NCBI RefSeq assembly: GCF_049532895.1
Contig: NZ_CP064031.1
Location: 2,790,001 to 2,854,000, forward strand
Length of the DNA: 64,000 nt
Origin: Dyella_B acidisoli
GTDB taxonomy: Bacteria > Pseudomonadota > Gammaproteobacteria > Xanthomonadales > Rhodanobacteraceae
Direction: 5' to 3'
The position numbers and the translations under genes were made by a program. The notes beneath the pieces were generated by a model. It had not been told where the DNA came from, searched no databases, and saw nothing but the letters and a program-made list of their open reading frames with translations. Shown piece after piece: positions 8,081 to 16,338 of this stretch (its first letter is position 1; each line of letters begins with the position of its first letter).

Positions 8081-8851
8081 ATGCCGAATCAGACACCTAA
8101 ATACCGTGCGCCTGCGCTCGACAAGGGGCTGGATATTCTGGAACTGCTAGCCGGCTCCAATCGACCGTTGAGCATCGCCGAGATTTCTGAAGGCGTGGGC
8201 CGCTCGCGCGGCGAAATCTTCCGCATGCTGCAGGTACTGGAAGAGCGCGACTACATCGCACGCGGCGAAGGGGATGTCGGTTACTCGGTCACACCCCGGC
8301 TGTTCCGGCTCGGCATGGAGCAACCCCCGGTCAAGAGCGCCATCGAGACGGCGCTGCCGGTAATGCACCGGCTGGCGGACGCCTGTGGCCAAGCCTGCCA
8401 TCTGGTGGTGCCATCCGGCGAGCAGATCGTGGTGGTGGCACGCGTGGATCCGCCGGGTGAGGTCGCCCTGGTGGTGCGCGTGGGCCATCGTCGCCCGATG
8501 TCCCAGTCCACGTCGGGCCACGTGCTGCTGGCCTTCCAGGAAGAACAGACACGCGAACGCTGGCTGGATCTGATCGCCCGCTTCGAACCCGCGCTGGATC
8601 GCAAAAAGCTGGTTCGTCTGGTGAGCCAAATACGTACGCGCGGTTATGCCTGCGAAAAGAGCCATGTCGTGGATGCGGTCACCGACCTTTCCGCACCCGT
8701 ACTGCAGCACGGTGCTGCGGTGTGCACGCTCACCATTCCCTATATCGAACAACATGCGCAGACCATGGACGACGTGATCGCCGCCCTGCTCCGCGCCACC
8801 GGCGAAATTTCCGAAGCGCTGCAATTCGGATCGCCTTCGCGTAGTAGCTGA
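8081..8851 (+). CDS. IclR-family transcriptional regulator, probable regulator of the fucose genes
   Basis: 256 residues. The N-terminal winged helix-turn-helix (residues ~10-70: ALDKGLDILELLAG ... PLSIAEISEGVGRSRGEIFRMLQVLEERDYI) is followed by the IclR effector domain (ALPVMHRLADACGQACHLVV, GHRRPMSQSTSGHVLLAF, RGYACEKSHVVDAVTDLSAPV). ATG 8081 is chosen because GGGGGAAG lies just before it and the conserved domain begins nearby; an in-frame extension upstream has no family resemblance. It diverges from fucP and precedes the fucosidase gene, so it most likely senses a fucose intermediate. The ligand is unknown. Confidence 0.87.
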   Translation: MPNQTPKYRAPALDKGLDILELLAGSNRPLSIAEISEGVGRSRGEIFRMLQVLEERDYIARGEGDVGYSVTPRLFRLGMEQPPVKSAIETALPVMHRLADACGQACHLVVPSGEQIVVVARVDPPGEVALVVRVGHRRPMSQSTSGHVLLAFQEEQTRERWLDLIARFEPALDRKKLVRLVSQIRTRGYACEKSHVVDAVTDLSAPVLQHGAAVCTLTIPYIEQHAQTMDDVIAALLRATGEISEALQFGSPSRSS

Positions 8852-8895
8852 AATCTCTACACCAACATGCACTATGACGATCCCTCTTCCTTCGG

Positions 8896-8977
8896 CCGTC
8901 ATTCCCGCGAAAGCGGGAATCCATTGTCGCTTGTCGTCCAAGAGCAAGATGGATTCCCGCTTTCGCGGGAATGACGG
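8896..8977. repeat. Family B inverted repeat pair, B1
   Basis: Two copies of a short hairpin (TTCCCGC-GAAA-GCGGGAA and TTCCCGC-TTTC-GCGGGAA) face each other across 16 nt. The outer ends are CCGTCATT and AATGACGG. It lies between the IclR-type gene and the fucosidase gene, and the same core recurs at 14.77 kb. Confidence 0.85.
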
Positions 8978-9037
8978 CGAGGCAAGAAAAAGCATTACGC
9001 GATTGATAAACCCCACAAGAAAACGAGCTCTACAACA

Positions 9038-10396
9038 ATGCTGATACGCCGCGCTCTGCTGGCCGCCGCCCTGGCCCTTTCCTTCTTCACCGGTGACGTC
9101 GCCGCGCAGAACTTCGCCGACGTGAAACCTTCGCCACAGCAAACGCATTGGCAAGATCTCGAATTTGGCGTGATCGTGCACTTCGGCACCAACACGTTTC
9201 TGGATCGCGAATGGGGCGACGGCACTGCTGACCCGAAGGTGTTCAATCCCGACCATGTGGATCCCGATCAGTGGGCGCGTGCAGCCAAATCTGCAGGCGC
9301 GAAATACCTGCTGCTGGTAGCCAAGCATCATGATGGTTTCGCGCTGTGGCCCACGGAGCAAAGCCCCTATTCCGTCAAGGCGAGCCCTTGGTTGGGTGGC
9401 AAGGGCAATCTGGTGCAGATGACTTCGGAAGCGGTGCGCAAGGAAGACATGGATTTCGGCATCTACCTGTCACCATGGGATCGCCATGAACCGCGCTACA
9501 AGGATTCGGCCGCCTACGACAAGTTCTATATGGCGCAAATGGACGAGCTCGTGCAGAGCTACGGACCGCTGGTGGAATGGTGGCTGGACGGTGCCGGCAG
9601 CGCGGGCCATGTCTACGATTTCAAGAAGTACATGGAAGAACTGCGTACGTACCAATCCAACACGATGGTCTTCGCAGACGTGGCGTTGTTCGGCTACGGC
9701 GACATCCGCTGGGTGGGTCAGGAAGACGGTCATATCCGCGGCGAAAACTGGAACGTAATCGACCGCCACGCCGAATTGCGCTGGCGTCCGGTGGAAGTAG
9801 ATACGCCCCTGCACAAGCTGGAGTGGTTCTGGCATCCAGACAGCGACAAGACGCTCAAGAGCGTGGATGAGCTGATGGATATCTGGGAGAACAGCGTGGG
9901 CCGCGGTGGCCAGTTGATGCTGGGCCTGGCGCCGAATCGCCATGGCCTGTTGCCCGACGCAGACGTGAAGCGCTTGAAGGAATTCGGTGATGCGCTGCAG
10001 GCTCGCTATGGCGCAGACAAAAATCTGGTGCGCAAGCACACGTTCACCGATGCGAATACCACCGCTGCGCTGGATGGCGATCGAGACACGTTCTGGTCAG
10101 CGCAGGAAGGTTCGCGCAACGCTGTGCTCGAGGTGGATTTCTCGCAGCCCATCACGTTCGATCATGCGCTCACGATGGAATGGCTGAACGACGGTCAGTG
10201 CGTGCAGAAGTACGCGGTGGAAGCATGGGTCAACGGCGCCTGGATGACGATTACGAAAGCCGAAGCGATCGGCCATATGAAGATCGATCGCTTTGCACCG
10301 GTGACCGCGGCCAAGGTTCGACTGAACATTCTTTCGAGCGCGTGCACGGCGCGGATTCGGGAGTTTCAGCTGTTTGATGTTGGGCAGCGTCGGTAA
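9038..10396 (+). CDS. GH29 alpha-L-fucosidase, secreted
   Basis: A 452-residue exported glycosidase. Residues 1-24 are a Sec signal peptide (RRALLAAALALSFFTG then VAAQ). The GH29 barrel shows WQDLEFGVIVHFG at ~38-50, YLLLVAKHHDGFALWPT at 90-106, GIYLSPWDRH, and VEWWLDG with the expected nucleophile Asp184. The last ~110 residues look like a small beta-sandwich carbohydrate-binding or discoidin-like domain (TTAALDGDRDTFW at its start, then RIREFQLFD). It would release L-fucose from fucosylated glycans in the periplasm or outside and feed FucP. The acid/base residue is not conserved enough to assign by eye. It follows the regulator gene and repeat B1. Confidence 0.9.
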   Translation: MLIRRALLAAALALSFFTGDVAAQNFADVKPSPQQTHWQDLEFGVIVHFGTNTFLDREWGDGTADPKVFNPDHVDPDQWARAAKSAGAKYLLLVAKHHDGFALWPTEQSPYSVKASPWLGGKGNLVQMTSEAVRKEDMDFGIYLSPWDRHEPRYKDSAAYDKFYMAQMDELVQSYGPLVEWWLDGAGSAGHVYDFKKYMEELRTYQSNTMVFADVALFGYGDIRWVGQEDGHIRGENWNVIDRHAELRWRPVEVDTPLHKLEWFWHPDSDKTLKSVDELMDIWENSVGRGGQLMLGLAPNRHGLLPDADVKRLKEFGDALQARYGADKNLVRKHTFTDANTTAALDGDRDTFWSAQEGSRNAVLEVDFSQPITFDHALTMEWLNDGQCVQKYAVEAWVNGAWMTITKAEAIGHMKIDRFAPVTAAKVRLNILSSACTARIREFQLFDVGQRR

Positions 10397-10450
10397 CGTC
10401 TTCTAGGCGACACGAACCCACACACACTTTTGGGGTGCCCTACCGTACTT

Positions 10451-10484
10451 CACCGTCATTCCGGCCTTCGCTGGAATGACGGTG
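10451..10484. repeat. Family B hairpin, B2
   Basis: CACCGTCATTCC and GGAATGACGGTG form a perfect 12-bp stem around GGCCTTCGCT. It is 55 nt past the fucosidase stop and may also serve as its terminator, although no T run follows. Confidence 0.8.
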
Positions 10485-10548
10485 AGGCAAGGTCCAGCCA
10501 GTTGGACACTAGACCACGTGGCAAGTCCCCCTCGCGGCAGCCCGCAAC

Positions 10549-10566
10549 ATGCGACATCCGTCGCAT
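10549..10566. promoter_or_regulatory. 7-bp palindrome upstream of the glycosyltransferase pair
   Basis: ATGCGAC-ATCC-GTCGCAT is a perfect inverted repeat near the A/T-rich stretch before the operon. It could be a regulator site; no known regulator is indicated by the sequence. Confidence 0.3.
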
Positions 10567-10864
10567 TACAAGCTGAGAAAACAAAGGATTAATTGTGAAG
10601 AAAGGCCAGTTCACGGCTTTTCTGTCAGAATCCTGGCTCACAATCGGCGCGCGATAGCCTTCCAGCGCCGCCGAACGGGGAGATCCATTACAGGACACAC
10701 GTTACGTCGCCAGGGTCAACAGGGCGTCGGCCTGTACGTTTCCTCTTTGTTAGCTTCTGTCATGGCGGTAGCGCGTGGACACATTGCACGTTCAAGCGAT
10801 CAAGGCGACACCGGCGTCTGGATCCGATAGCCACTCAGGAGAGTTCGTTTCGCAGGATGCGCCC

Positions 10865-11932
10865 ATGCTTTCACTCGTCGTTTGCACACTCGACGAGTTC
10901 GAAGCCATTGGCGGGGTATTACGCGAACTCGATCAGCATCTACAGGGCATCAGCCACGAAATCATCGTGGTGGACGACTCTGCCGATAACCGCACCGCCG
11001 ACGTGGTGAACGCCTACGCCGCCGAGCACCCGCAGGTGCAATTGGTGCGCCGCTTCATGGCCAGCGGCCTTTCTTCCGCGGCAATCAAGGGCTGGGACGT
11101 GGCCAAGGGCCGTTACCTGGCGATCATGGATGGCGACGGGCAGCACGATCCGGCGCTGATCCGCATGCTGCTGGAAAAGCTGTCGAATCCGGACGTGGAT
11201 GTCGCCGTGGCCAGCCGCTATCTGGACAGCACGCATTCGGGCCTGCAGGGCCTGCGCCACCAGCTCAGTCGCGCAGGCACCTGGCTGACCGACGTCACCC
11301 TTGGTGTGCCACTGGCCGATCCATTGAGCGGCTGCTTCGCGATGACACGCGAATGGTATACGCAAGTACGGCGCGACTTGTCTGGACTCGGCTTCAAGAT
11401 CCTTATCGACGTGGTCGCGTCCGGTGCGAGAAAACCGCGCACCGCGCAGGTGCCGACGCTACTGCGCGCCCGCGCAGGTGGTGAATCCAAACTCGACACG
11501 CGCGTCGTCATCGACCTGATTGCGCTGCTGATCGAAAAGCGTACGCACGGTCGTTTTACCGCCTATGCATTCATGAGTGGCATGAGCATGGTGAGTGCGC
11601 TGATCATGCAGTGGCTTTCGCTAGGCGCATTGCGAGCGCTTTCGCTGCCGCTGTGGCTGACTCTGCTGTTGTCGACGGGCTTCGGCCTGGCTGGCCGCTT
11701 CGGTATAACCATGCTGATGACACCGCGCTCGCGGCGCCCGCGCAATGCGCCTGAGCTTCATCGTCAGTGGGTGACGTTCTGCCTCAACCGCTGGACTGAT
11801 GTTCCGCTGATCACCTGCTTCGCCCTGGCACTATGCATCGCGCACTGTCCGTGGGCCATCGCCACCCTGGCTGGCGTATTGCTGGCAGAATCCCGCTATT
11901 ACTTTGGAGTGAACGCGGGAGCGAGTGCGTGA
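10865..11932 (+). CDS. Family 2 glycosyltransferase with C-terminal membrane domain
   Basis: 355 residues from ATG 10865. A GT2 catalytic domain of the dolichyl/undecaprenyl-phosphate sugar transferase type comes first: LSLVVCTLDEFEAI, EIIVVDDSADNRTADV, and the metal-binding YLAIMDGDGQHDP near residue 90. Several hydrophobic helices follow (~250-355), resembling a GtrA-like domain. It would load a sugar onto undecaprenyl phosphate at the inner membrane for use by the adjacent GT-C protein. ATG 10865 is preferred because CAGGA sits 7 nt before it and it opens the first beta strand; GTG 10775 would add 30 residues. Its stop overlaps the next start (GTGA). Confidence 0.8.
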   Translation: MLSLVVCTLDEFEAIGGVLRELDQHLQGISHEIIVVDDSADNRTADVVNAYAAEHPQVQLVRRFMASGLSSAAIKGWDVAKGRYLAIMDGDGQHDPALIRMLLEKLSNPDVDVAVASRYLDSTHSGLQGLRHQLSRAGTWLTDVTLGVPLADPLSGCFAMTREWYTQVRRDLSGLGFKILIDVVASGARKPRTAQVPTLLRARAGGESKLDTRVVIDLIALLIEKRTHGRFTAYAFMSGMSMVSALIMQWLSLGALRALSLPLWLTLLLSTGFGLAGRFGITMLMTPRSRRPRNAPELHRQWVTFCLNRWTDVPLITCFALALCIAHCPWAIATLAGVLLAESRYYFGVNAGASA

Positions 11933-13863
11933 ATCAAGTGTTTCGGGCTCCGGCCCGCTGGCAGGCTGTTGTTTATGGATTGATCGCGCTGACTGCTTGC
12001 GCCGGAGCCTTCGCCGGGTTGTCCGCCAGCGGCTTGTGGATCGATGAGCTGTTCACCGTTTATCTGATTCATCACGACGGCGGCCTCGGCGAAGTGTTCC
12101 GCCGTGCACTGACGGATACGCATCCGCCGCTCTATTACTTTTTCCTGTACGCGTGGACACGTTTGGCCGGCCTGTCGGAATGGGCATTGCGTTTGCCCAG
12201 TGCGATCTTCGCCGTAGCATCCGTGGCCATCTTCGCGTTCGGTACGCGACGCGTGCTAAGCCGCACAGCTATCGCTTTCGCATGTGCAGTCGGCTCGGTA
12301 TCCGAATTCTGGTTTGATCAAGCGCAAAATACGCGAAGCTATGCGCTGTGTTTCGCGCTATCCGCCGGTTTGCTGTCGCTCGCCCTTGCCTTCCGACACA
12401 GGGTACGGACGCGCGCGGATTTCCCCCTCGCACACTGGATCGGCCTGAGCGCACTTGGATTGGTCGCCAGCCTTACGCATGCCTATATGCTGCTGGCGCT
12501 GGGCATGGTGCTGGCGTTCCTGTTGCTTAGTGTGCCCTCATGGCGCATTCGCGCGGCGTTGGTGGTGACGGGGCTGGTGGTACTCGCGCTCAACGCCGCG
12601 TACTACAAGATGATGATCCACTCGTCCGAGCAGGATCTGCACAATCTCTGGTTTGGTAACAGTACAGGCTTCTTCAGGCAGCAAACCGTCTTTGCCTTCT
12701 ACGGATTGATGCAGCGGCAAGTGATCATAGTGACCGTGCTGCTTATCCTGCTCGGCATTCGGCTGAAGATGGTCGGCGAGCCGTATTTCGTCCAAGACGA
12801 ACATGACACGCGCTGGGCAACGTTGCTGGCCGGCTTCGTGCTGGTCGGCGTGACCCTCTGCGGCATCGGCGTGTCGCTGGCGGTTGCGCCTTCGTTCTCG
12901 GATCGCAACCTGCTTACTTGCGTGCCGTTCGCTTGGTTGCTGCTGGGACGTCTTTACGATGCAGCCGGGCCGCGCGGATACACGCGCGGCAGCATGGCGC
13001 TTGCCGCACTCGCGATGCTGCTGGTGGGCAGCTACTTGCTGCGCCTGCCTGGGCGTGAATTACCGCGCAGAGAGGCTTGGCGCCCGTCTGCGCAGTTCGT
13101 ATCGCAGTTGCCTGGTTGCACGGGACAGCTGGTGCCGGCGATTCTGCCCTATCGTTTCGGCCATGCTTCGCCCTATTTCCGTGCACTCGCTGAGCATGAC
13201 TTCTTCGGCTACTACATGCCGCAAGGTGCGCAGCTGCGCGCGTACATGCCGGCGGAACTGGCCGCTCGCCATCCCGTGGACGAACTGCCTCCTCTGCTGG
13301 CATCGCGTGCGGCCAATGCGGATACCGGTGGCTGCGCACTGTTGGGCTGGGGCATCCACGATATCGACGAATCGGCCGCCTTGAAGATTGCGCTGGATCT
13401 TGCACGCCAGCCGGGTGTTGCACCACGCCGGGTGCTGATGCAGGAATTCATTTCGTATCAGCCCAGGGGCGTAAAGTGGGACGACGTCGTGGACGGTTAC
13501 GTGTATCTCGCCGTACCCAAGGCGACATCCGGTACGCATGCCATACCGCCAACTTCGCCGGATGTTCATCTAAGCAAGGAAAACGCCGCCGCGCTGGGCG
13601 ACCGGGTGGTGGTCGAATACCTGAGTACGTATACGAATCCGACACAACCGGCCTATCTGGTCGACGTTTACGCGATCCAGCGCTGGGACTGGAAGAAGTC
13701 CGCGCACGAGCCGGTGCATCAGGATTTCGTGGCCGTGCAGCGTTTGACCTGCGATGCGCCGGTCACCAAGTCCAACTGGGATGTCTGGCCGGATCCCTCG
13801 TATCCCGGCTGCAGCGACCTGCCGCCACCGACGTCTGCCGGGAAACTCAGCGGCCAGCTATGA
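11929..13863 (+). CDS. GT39-like multi-pass membrane glycosyltransferase
   Basis: The 644-residue product has an N-terminal hydrophobic block of about ten helices (residues ~10-400) and a periplasmic C-terminal part of ~230 residues. The first loop shows WIDELFTVYL and then DTHPPLYYFFLYAWTRLAG, the acidic and HPP motifs of GT-C enzymes (ArnT/PMT-like), which move sugars from polyprenyl phosphate to acceptors on the outer face of the inner membrane. GTG 11929 is chosen: it has CGGGAG upstream and overlaps the GT2 stop, giving a coupled pair. The acceptor is unknown; lipid A, O-antigen or a protein are all possible. Confidence 0.75.
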   Translation: MNQVFRAPARWQAVVYGLIALTACAGAFAGLSASGLWIDELFTVYLIHHDGGLGEVFRRALTDTHPPLYYFFLYAWTRLAGLSEWALRLPSAIFAVASVAIFAFGTRRVLSRTAIAFACAVGSVSEFWFDQAQNTRSYALCFALSAGLLSLALAFRHRVRTRADFPLAHWIGLSALGLVASLTHAYMLLALGMVLAFLLLSVPSWRIRAALVVTGLVVLALNAAYYKMMIHSSEQDLHNLWFGNSTGFFRQQTVFAFYGLMQRQVIIVTVLLILLGIRLKMVGEPYFVQDEHDTRWATLLAGFVLVGVTLCGIGVSLAVAPSFSDRNLLTCVPFAWLLLGRLYDAAGPRGYTRGSMALAALAMLLVGSYLLRLPGRELPRREAWRPSAQFVSQLPGCTGQLVPAILPYRFGHASPYFRALAEHDFFGYYMPQGAQLRAYMPAELAARHPVDELPPLLASRAANADTGGCALLGWGIHDIDESAALKIALDLARQPGVAPRRVLMQEFISYQPRGVKWDDVVDGYVYLAVPKATSGTHAIPPTSPDVHLSKENAAALGDRVVVEYLSTYTNPTQPAYLVDVYAIQRWDWKKSAHEPVHQDFVAVQRLTCDAPVTKSNWDVWPDPSYPGCSDLPPPTSAGKLSGQL

Positions 13864-13910
13864 TGAAAGCCTGAGCGGAACGCGTCCATTCCCGGAGAGC
13901 ATCTGGGACG

Positions 13911-14741
13911 ATGAATAAACCCAAGCGCGACAACCTACCGGCATTGGGACCTGCTCTCGGCGCCTTGGCGGCCCGGGAGTGTCGCCTGCTGCAACGCGCA
14001 CTCGCGATGCGCAAGAAACGGGAGGAAGGCATTCACCAAGCACGCAAAGCATGCCGGCGCCTGCGCAGCTTGCTTCCCCTGCTGCCGCCTGACCGTCCGA
14101 TCGATGCGCTGGATCGCAGCCTGAAGCGATTGGCACGCAGTTTGTCGCCATTGCGTGATGCGCACATTGCGGCGCGTACGGCGCACTTACTGGCGACCGC
14201 GCACGAAACGCGATTCACGCCCGAAGTCATCCAGGCCTTCGATGAGCGCAGCAATGCGTTGCTCGAAGACGCGCTGAAGGATGATCCCAACTGGCGCCAC
14301 CGACGAACCGACGCTCAACGCATCGCAGCAACTGTGAGCGCCATGCCATGGCAAAGCATCCGTCCTGCATGGGCCCAAGAAGCTGTTAAACGAGCCGAGC
14401 GCAAAGCGAAGCGGGCGCAGGAAAAAGCGTTATTGGAACGCACATCAGACACCTCGCATCGTTGGCGGCGACGTGCACGGAAACTTCGCTATCAGCTGGA
14501 GTTTCTTCGCAAGGCGCGTCGAATGGCCGATATGAAGAAAGAACGCACGAAGCACTATGGCGAACAGGCCAAACACTTGAGCGATCTTACCGACCAGCTT
14601 GGGTGGCGCCAGGATTTTCAAATATTCCTGGATGCTGTTGCGCAGCTTTCGGATTCGCCCGGTGTGCGGGCTTTGCGGCGCGAATTGAAATCGAAGTCCG
14701 CCAGTTGGTCTAAATCGGAACCGCATCCGCCGAAAGCATGA
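13911..14741 (+). CDS. CHAD domain protein
   Basis: A 276-residue, strongly basic helical protein. The conserved histidine alpha-helical domain is seen as GIHQARKACRRLRSLLPLL (~residues 41-60), SLSPLRDAHIAARTAHLL, and HRWRRRARKLRYQLEFL (~183-200), two four-helix bundles with the typical His/Lys/Arg pattern. CHAD domains bind polyphosphate and often localise to polyphosphate granules. There is no attached CYTH triphosphatase domain. It follows the glycosyltransferase pair by 47 nt, so read-through transcription is possible, but no functional link is evident. Family call is firm; the cellular role is inferred. Confidence 0.85.
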   Translation: MNKPKRDNLPALGPALGALAARECRLLQRALAMRKKREEGIHQARKACRRLRSLLPLLPPDRPIDALDRSLKRLARSLSPLRDAHIAARTAHLLATAHETRFTPEVIQAFDERSNALLEDALKDDPNWRHRRTDAQRIAATVSAMPWQSIRPAWAQEAVKRAERKAKRAQEKALLERTSDTSHRWRRRARKLRYQLEFLRKARRMADMKKERTKHYGEQAKHLSDLTDQLGWRQDFQIFLDAVAQLSDSPGVRALRRELKSKSASWSKSEPHPPKA

Positions 14742-14764
14742 TCAGGTGATAATTCTCACAGCCA

Positions 14765-14788
14765 TCATTCCCGCGAAAGCGGGAATGA
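14765..14788. repeat. Family B hairpin, B3 (convergent intergenic)
   Basis: TCATTCCCGC-GAAA-GCGGGAATGA is a perfect 10-bp stem with a GNRA-like tetraloop. It sits between the convergent CHAD and universal stress protein genes, so it may terminate both transcripts. Confidence 0.8.
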
Positions 14789-14813
14789 CGACCATGAAGC
14801 AACTACGACAGAC

Positions 14814-15251
14814 TCAGTGACACACCAGCACAGGAATATCGCAACACCCCAATACCCTGTTCGTCTCACTGCCCAGCAACATGCGATCGAGCGTGGTGTA
14901 GCCGTGCGTGCTCATCACGATCAAATCGCAATGCTCCTTCTTCGCCGCGCCGACAATGGCAACGTAAGGCCGGCGATCGAAAGCGTATCCACCGTGGCAC
15001 GTCACGCCAACCTTGTTTGCCATGTCTTCGATTTCGGCAAGGCGCTGCTGTGCTCGGGTAATCGCGCGGTCTACATAAGAATCCTCGGCATGCTGGATGA
15101 CGTCGGAAAAATACGCGACGGCTGCGAGCGGCGCGAGCACATGGAATGCGTAAATGCGAGCACCCAGCGAGCGCGCCAGTTCGATCCCCATTTGCGCGGC
15201 GTGCATCGCTTGGTCGGAACCATCCGTGGGAACCAGGATATGCGAGAACAT
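14814..15251 (-). CDS. Universal stress protein (UspA family)
   Basis: A 145-residue single-domain Usp: FSHILVPTDGSDQAMHAAQMGIELAR at the start, the hydrophobic DLIVMSTHGYTTLDRMLLGSETNRVL near the end and VLVCH as the last strand. The glycine-rich nucleotide loop before GSET has Thr where many ATP-binding members have the second Gly, so ATP binding is uncertain. Such proteins are cytoplasmic and raised under starvation or oxidative stress. It is convergent with the CHAD gene and divergent from the sirtuin gene, with a 220-nt shared upstream region in which I see no clear operator. Confidence 0.88.
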   Translation of the reverse strand: MFSHILVPTDGSDQAMHAAQMGIELARSLGARIYAFHVLAPLAAVAYFSDVIQHAEDSYVDRAITRAQQRLAEIEDMANKVGVTCHGGYAFDRRPYVAIVGAAKKEHCDLIVMSTHGYTTLDRMLLGSETNRVLGCCDIPVLVCH

Positions 15252-15471
15252 GATGCCTCCTTTGGGTGGAATACCCTTCCCGGACGCATCGTTTTCGTTA
15301 ATGCGTCGGCCATGACTCCGATCAGCGGACCGCCTGCATGGCTCGACTCGGCCACGATTTTACACCCGGCAAACAAGACAATAGGGAAGCTCCCTGGCGG
15401 GCGTCGAGGAATTTTCGCTTGTGTTAAGCCGACTGGCGCCCCATCTATGTCGCGGTCACAAAGAGATCGCC

Positions 15472-16305
15472 ATGACGTTTGTGGAAGCTCCCGTCCCCGA
15501 AACGAAAGACAACGCCCTGCCGCGCTTCATTGCGCAGCATCGTCGCTTGTTCGTGCTGACCGGCGCGGGGTGCAGTACCGACTCAGGCATTCCAGACTAC
15601 CGCGATGCCGACGGCGGCTGGAAGCGCTCGCAACCGGTGACCTATCAGGCCTTCATGGGCGAGGAACTCACGCGTAAGCGTTATTGGGCGCGCAGCCTGG
15701 TGGGTTGGCGGCGTTTTGGCAAAGCGCTGCCGAATCCCACGCACCATGCCCTGGCCCGATTGGAACAGCTGGGCAAGCTGGAGTTATTGCTCACCCAAAA
15801 CGTGGATGGCCTGCATCAGCAAGCAGGCAATAACAAGGTCGTGGATTTGCACGGACGGCTGGATACAGTGCGTTGCATGAGGTGCGAGCAGCGCTCTCCA
15901 CGCCATGCGCTGCAGCAAGCCCTGTTGGAGCTCAATCCGCAGTGGATGGCGCTTGATGCCAGAGACGCGCCGGATGGCGACGCAGATCTGGATGGCCACG
16001 ATTTCAGCACATTCACCGTGCCGCCCTGCCCGCATTGCGGCGGCATCCTGAAGCCGGATGTGGTGTTCTTCGGCGAGAACGTGCCACGCGATCGCATCAC
16101 CACCGCCATGCAGGCGCTTGAAGCGGCCGACGCCATGCTGGTCGTCGGATCATCGTTGATGGTGTTTTCCGGTTACCGCTTCGCGCATGCTGCGGCTAAG
16201 GCCGGTAAACCGATTGCTGCAGTCAACCTGGGGCGCACGCGCGCTGATCCGTTGCTGAGCCTGAAAGTGGACCGATCTTGCTCGGATGCCCTGGCATTCG
16301 TGTAG
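15472..16305 (+). CDS. SIR2-family NAD-dependent protein deacylase
   Basis: 277 residues. The NAD motif LTGAGCSTDSGIPDYRD is at ~29-45, TQNVDGLHQQAG at ~109-119, and the catalytic His127 lies in VVDLHGRL. A structural zinc site is complete: Cys135-x2-Cys138 and Cys186-x2-Cys189. KPDVVFFGENVP and GSSLMVFSGYRF follow. It would remove acetyl or other acyl groups from lysines, releasing nicotinamide. ATG 15472 has AAGAGA upstream and begins just before the conserved region. The TAG stop (16303-16305) is the first triplet of a family-C repeat, as in lldD. Confidence 0.9.
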   Translation: MTFVEAPVPETKDNALPRFIAQHRRLFVLTGAGCSTDSGIPDYRDADGGWKRSQPVTYQAFMGEELTRKRYWARSLVGWRRFGKALPNPTHHALARLEQLGKLELLLTQNVDGLHQQAGNNKVVDLHGRLDTVRCMRCEQRSPRHALQQALLELNPQWMALDARDAPDGDADLDGHDFSTFTVPPCPHCGGILKPDVVFFGENVPRDRITTAMQALEAADAMLVVGSSLMVFSGYRFAHAAAKAGKPIAAVNLGRTRADPLLSLKVDRSCSDALAFV

Positions 16306-16329
16306 GTTGGGGTGCAAACCTCAACCTAC
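16302..16329. repeat. Family C hairpin, C2
   Basis: GTAGGTTG and CAACCTAC close a hairpin around GGGTGCAAACCT. It overlaps the stop codon of the sirtuin gene and lies 10 nt before the end of the convergent tadA gene. Confidence 0.8.
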
Positions 16330-16338
16330 GAGAACACC

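Larger units (their letters stand above)
10397..10864. other. Gene-free stretch between the fucosidase and the glycosyltransferase pair
   Basis: This 468-nt stretch contains family-B repeat B2 (10451-10484) and a 7-bp palindrome ATGCGAC-ATCC-GTCGCAT (10549-10566). It is somewhat richer in A/T around 10560-10630 (AAACAAAGGATTAATTG), where the glycosyltransferase promoter may lie. I see no gene in it, though the downstream gene could start as early as GTG 10775. Confidence 0.5.

Noticed and set aside
8147..9361. A 404-codon minus-strand frame across the IclR-type gene, repeat B1 and the fucosidase start
   Set aside because: It crosses two well-supported genes and a repeat and resembles no protein family.
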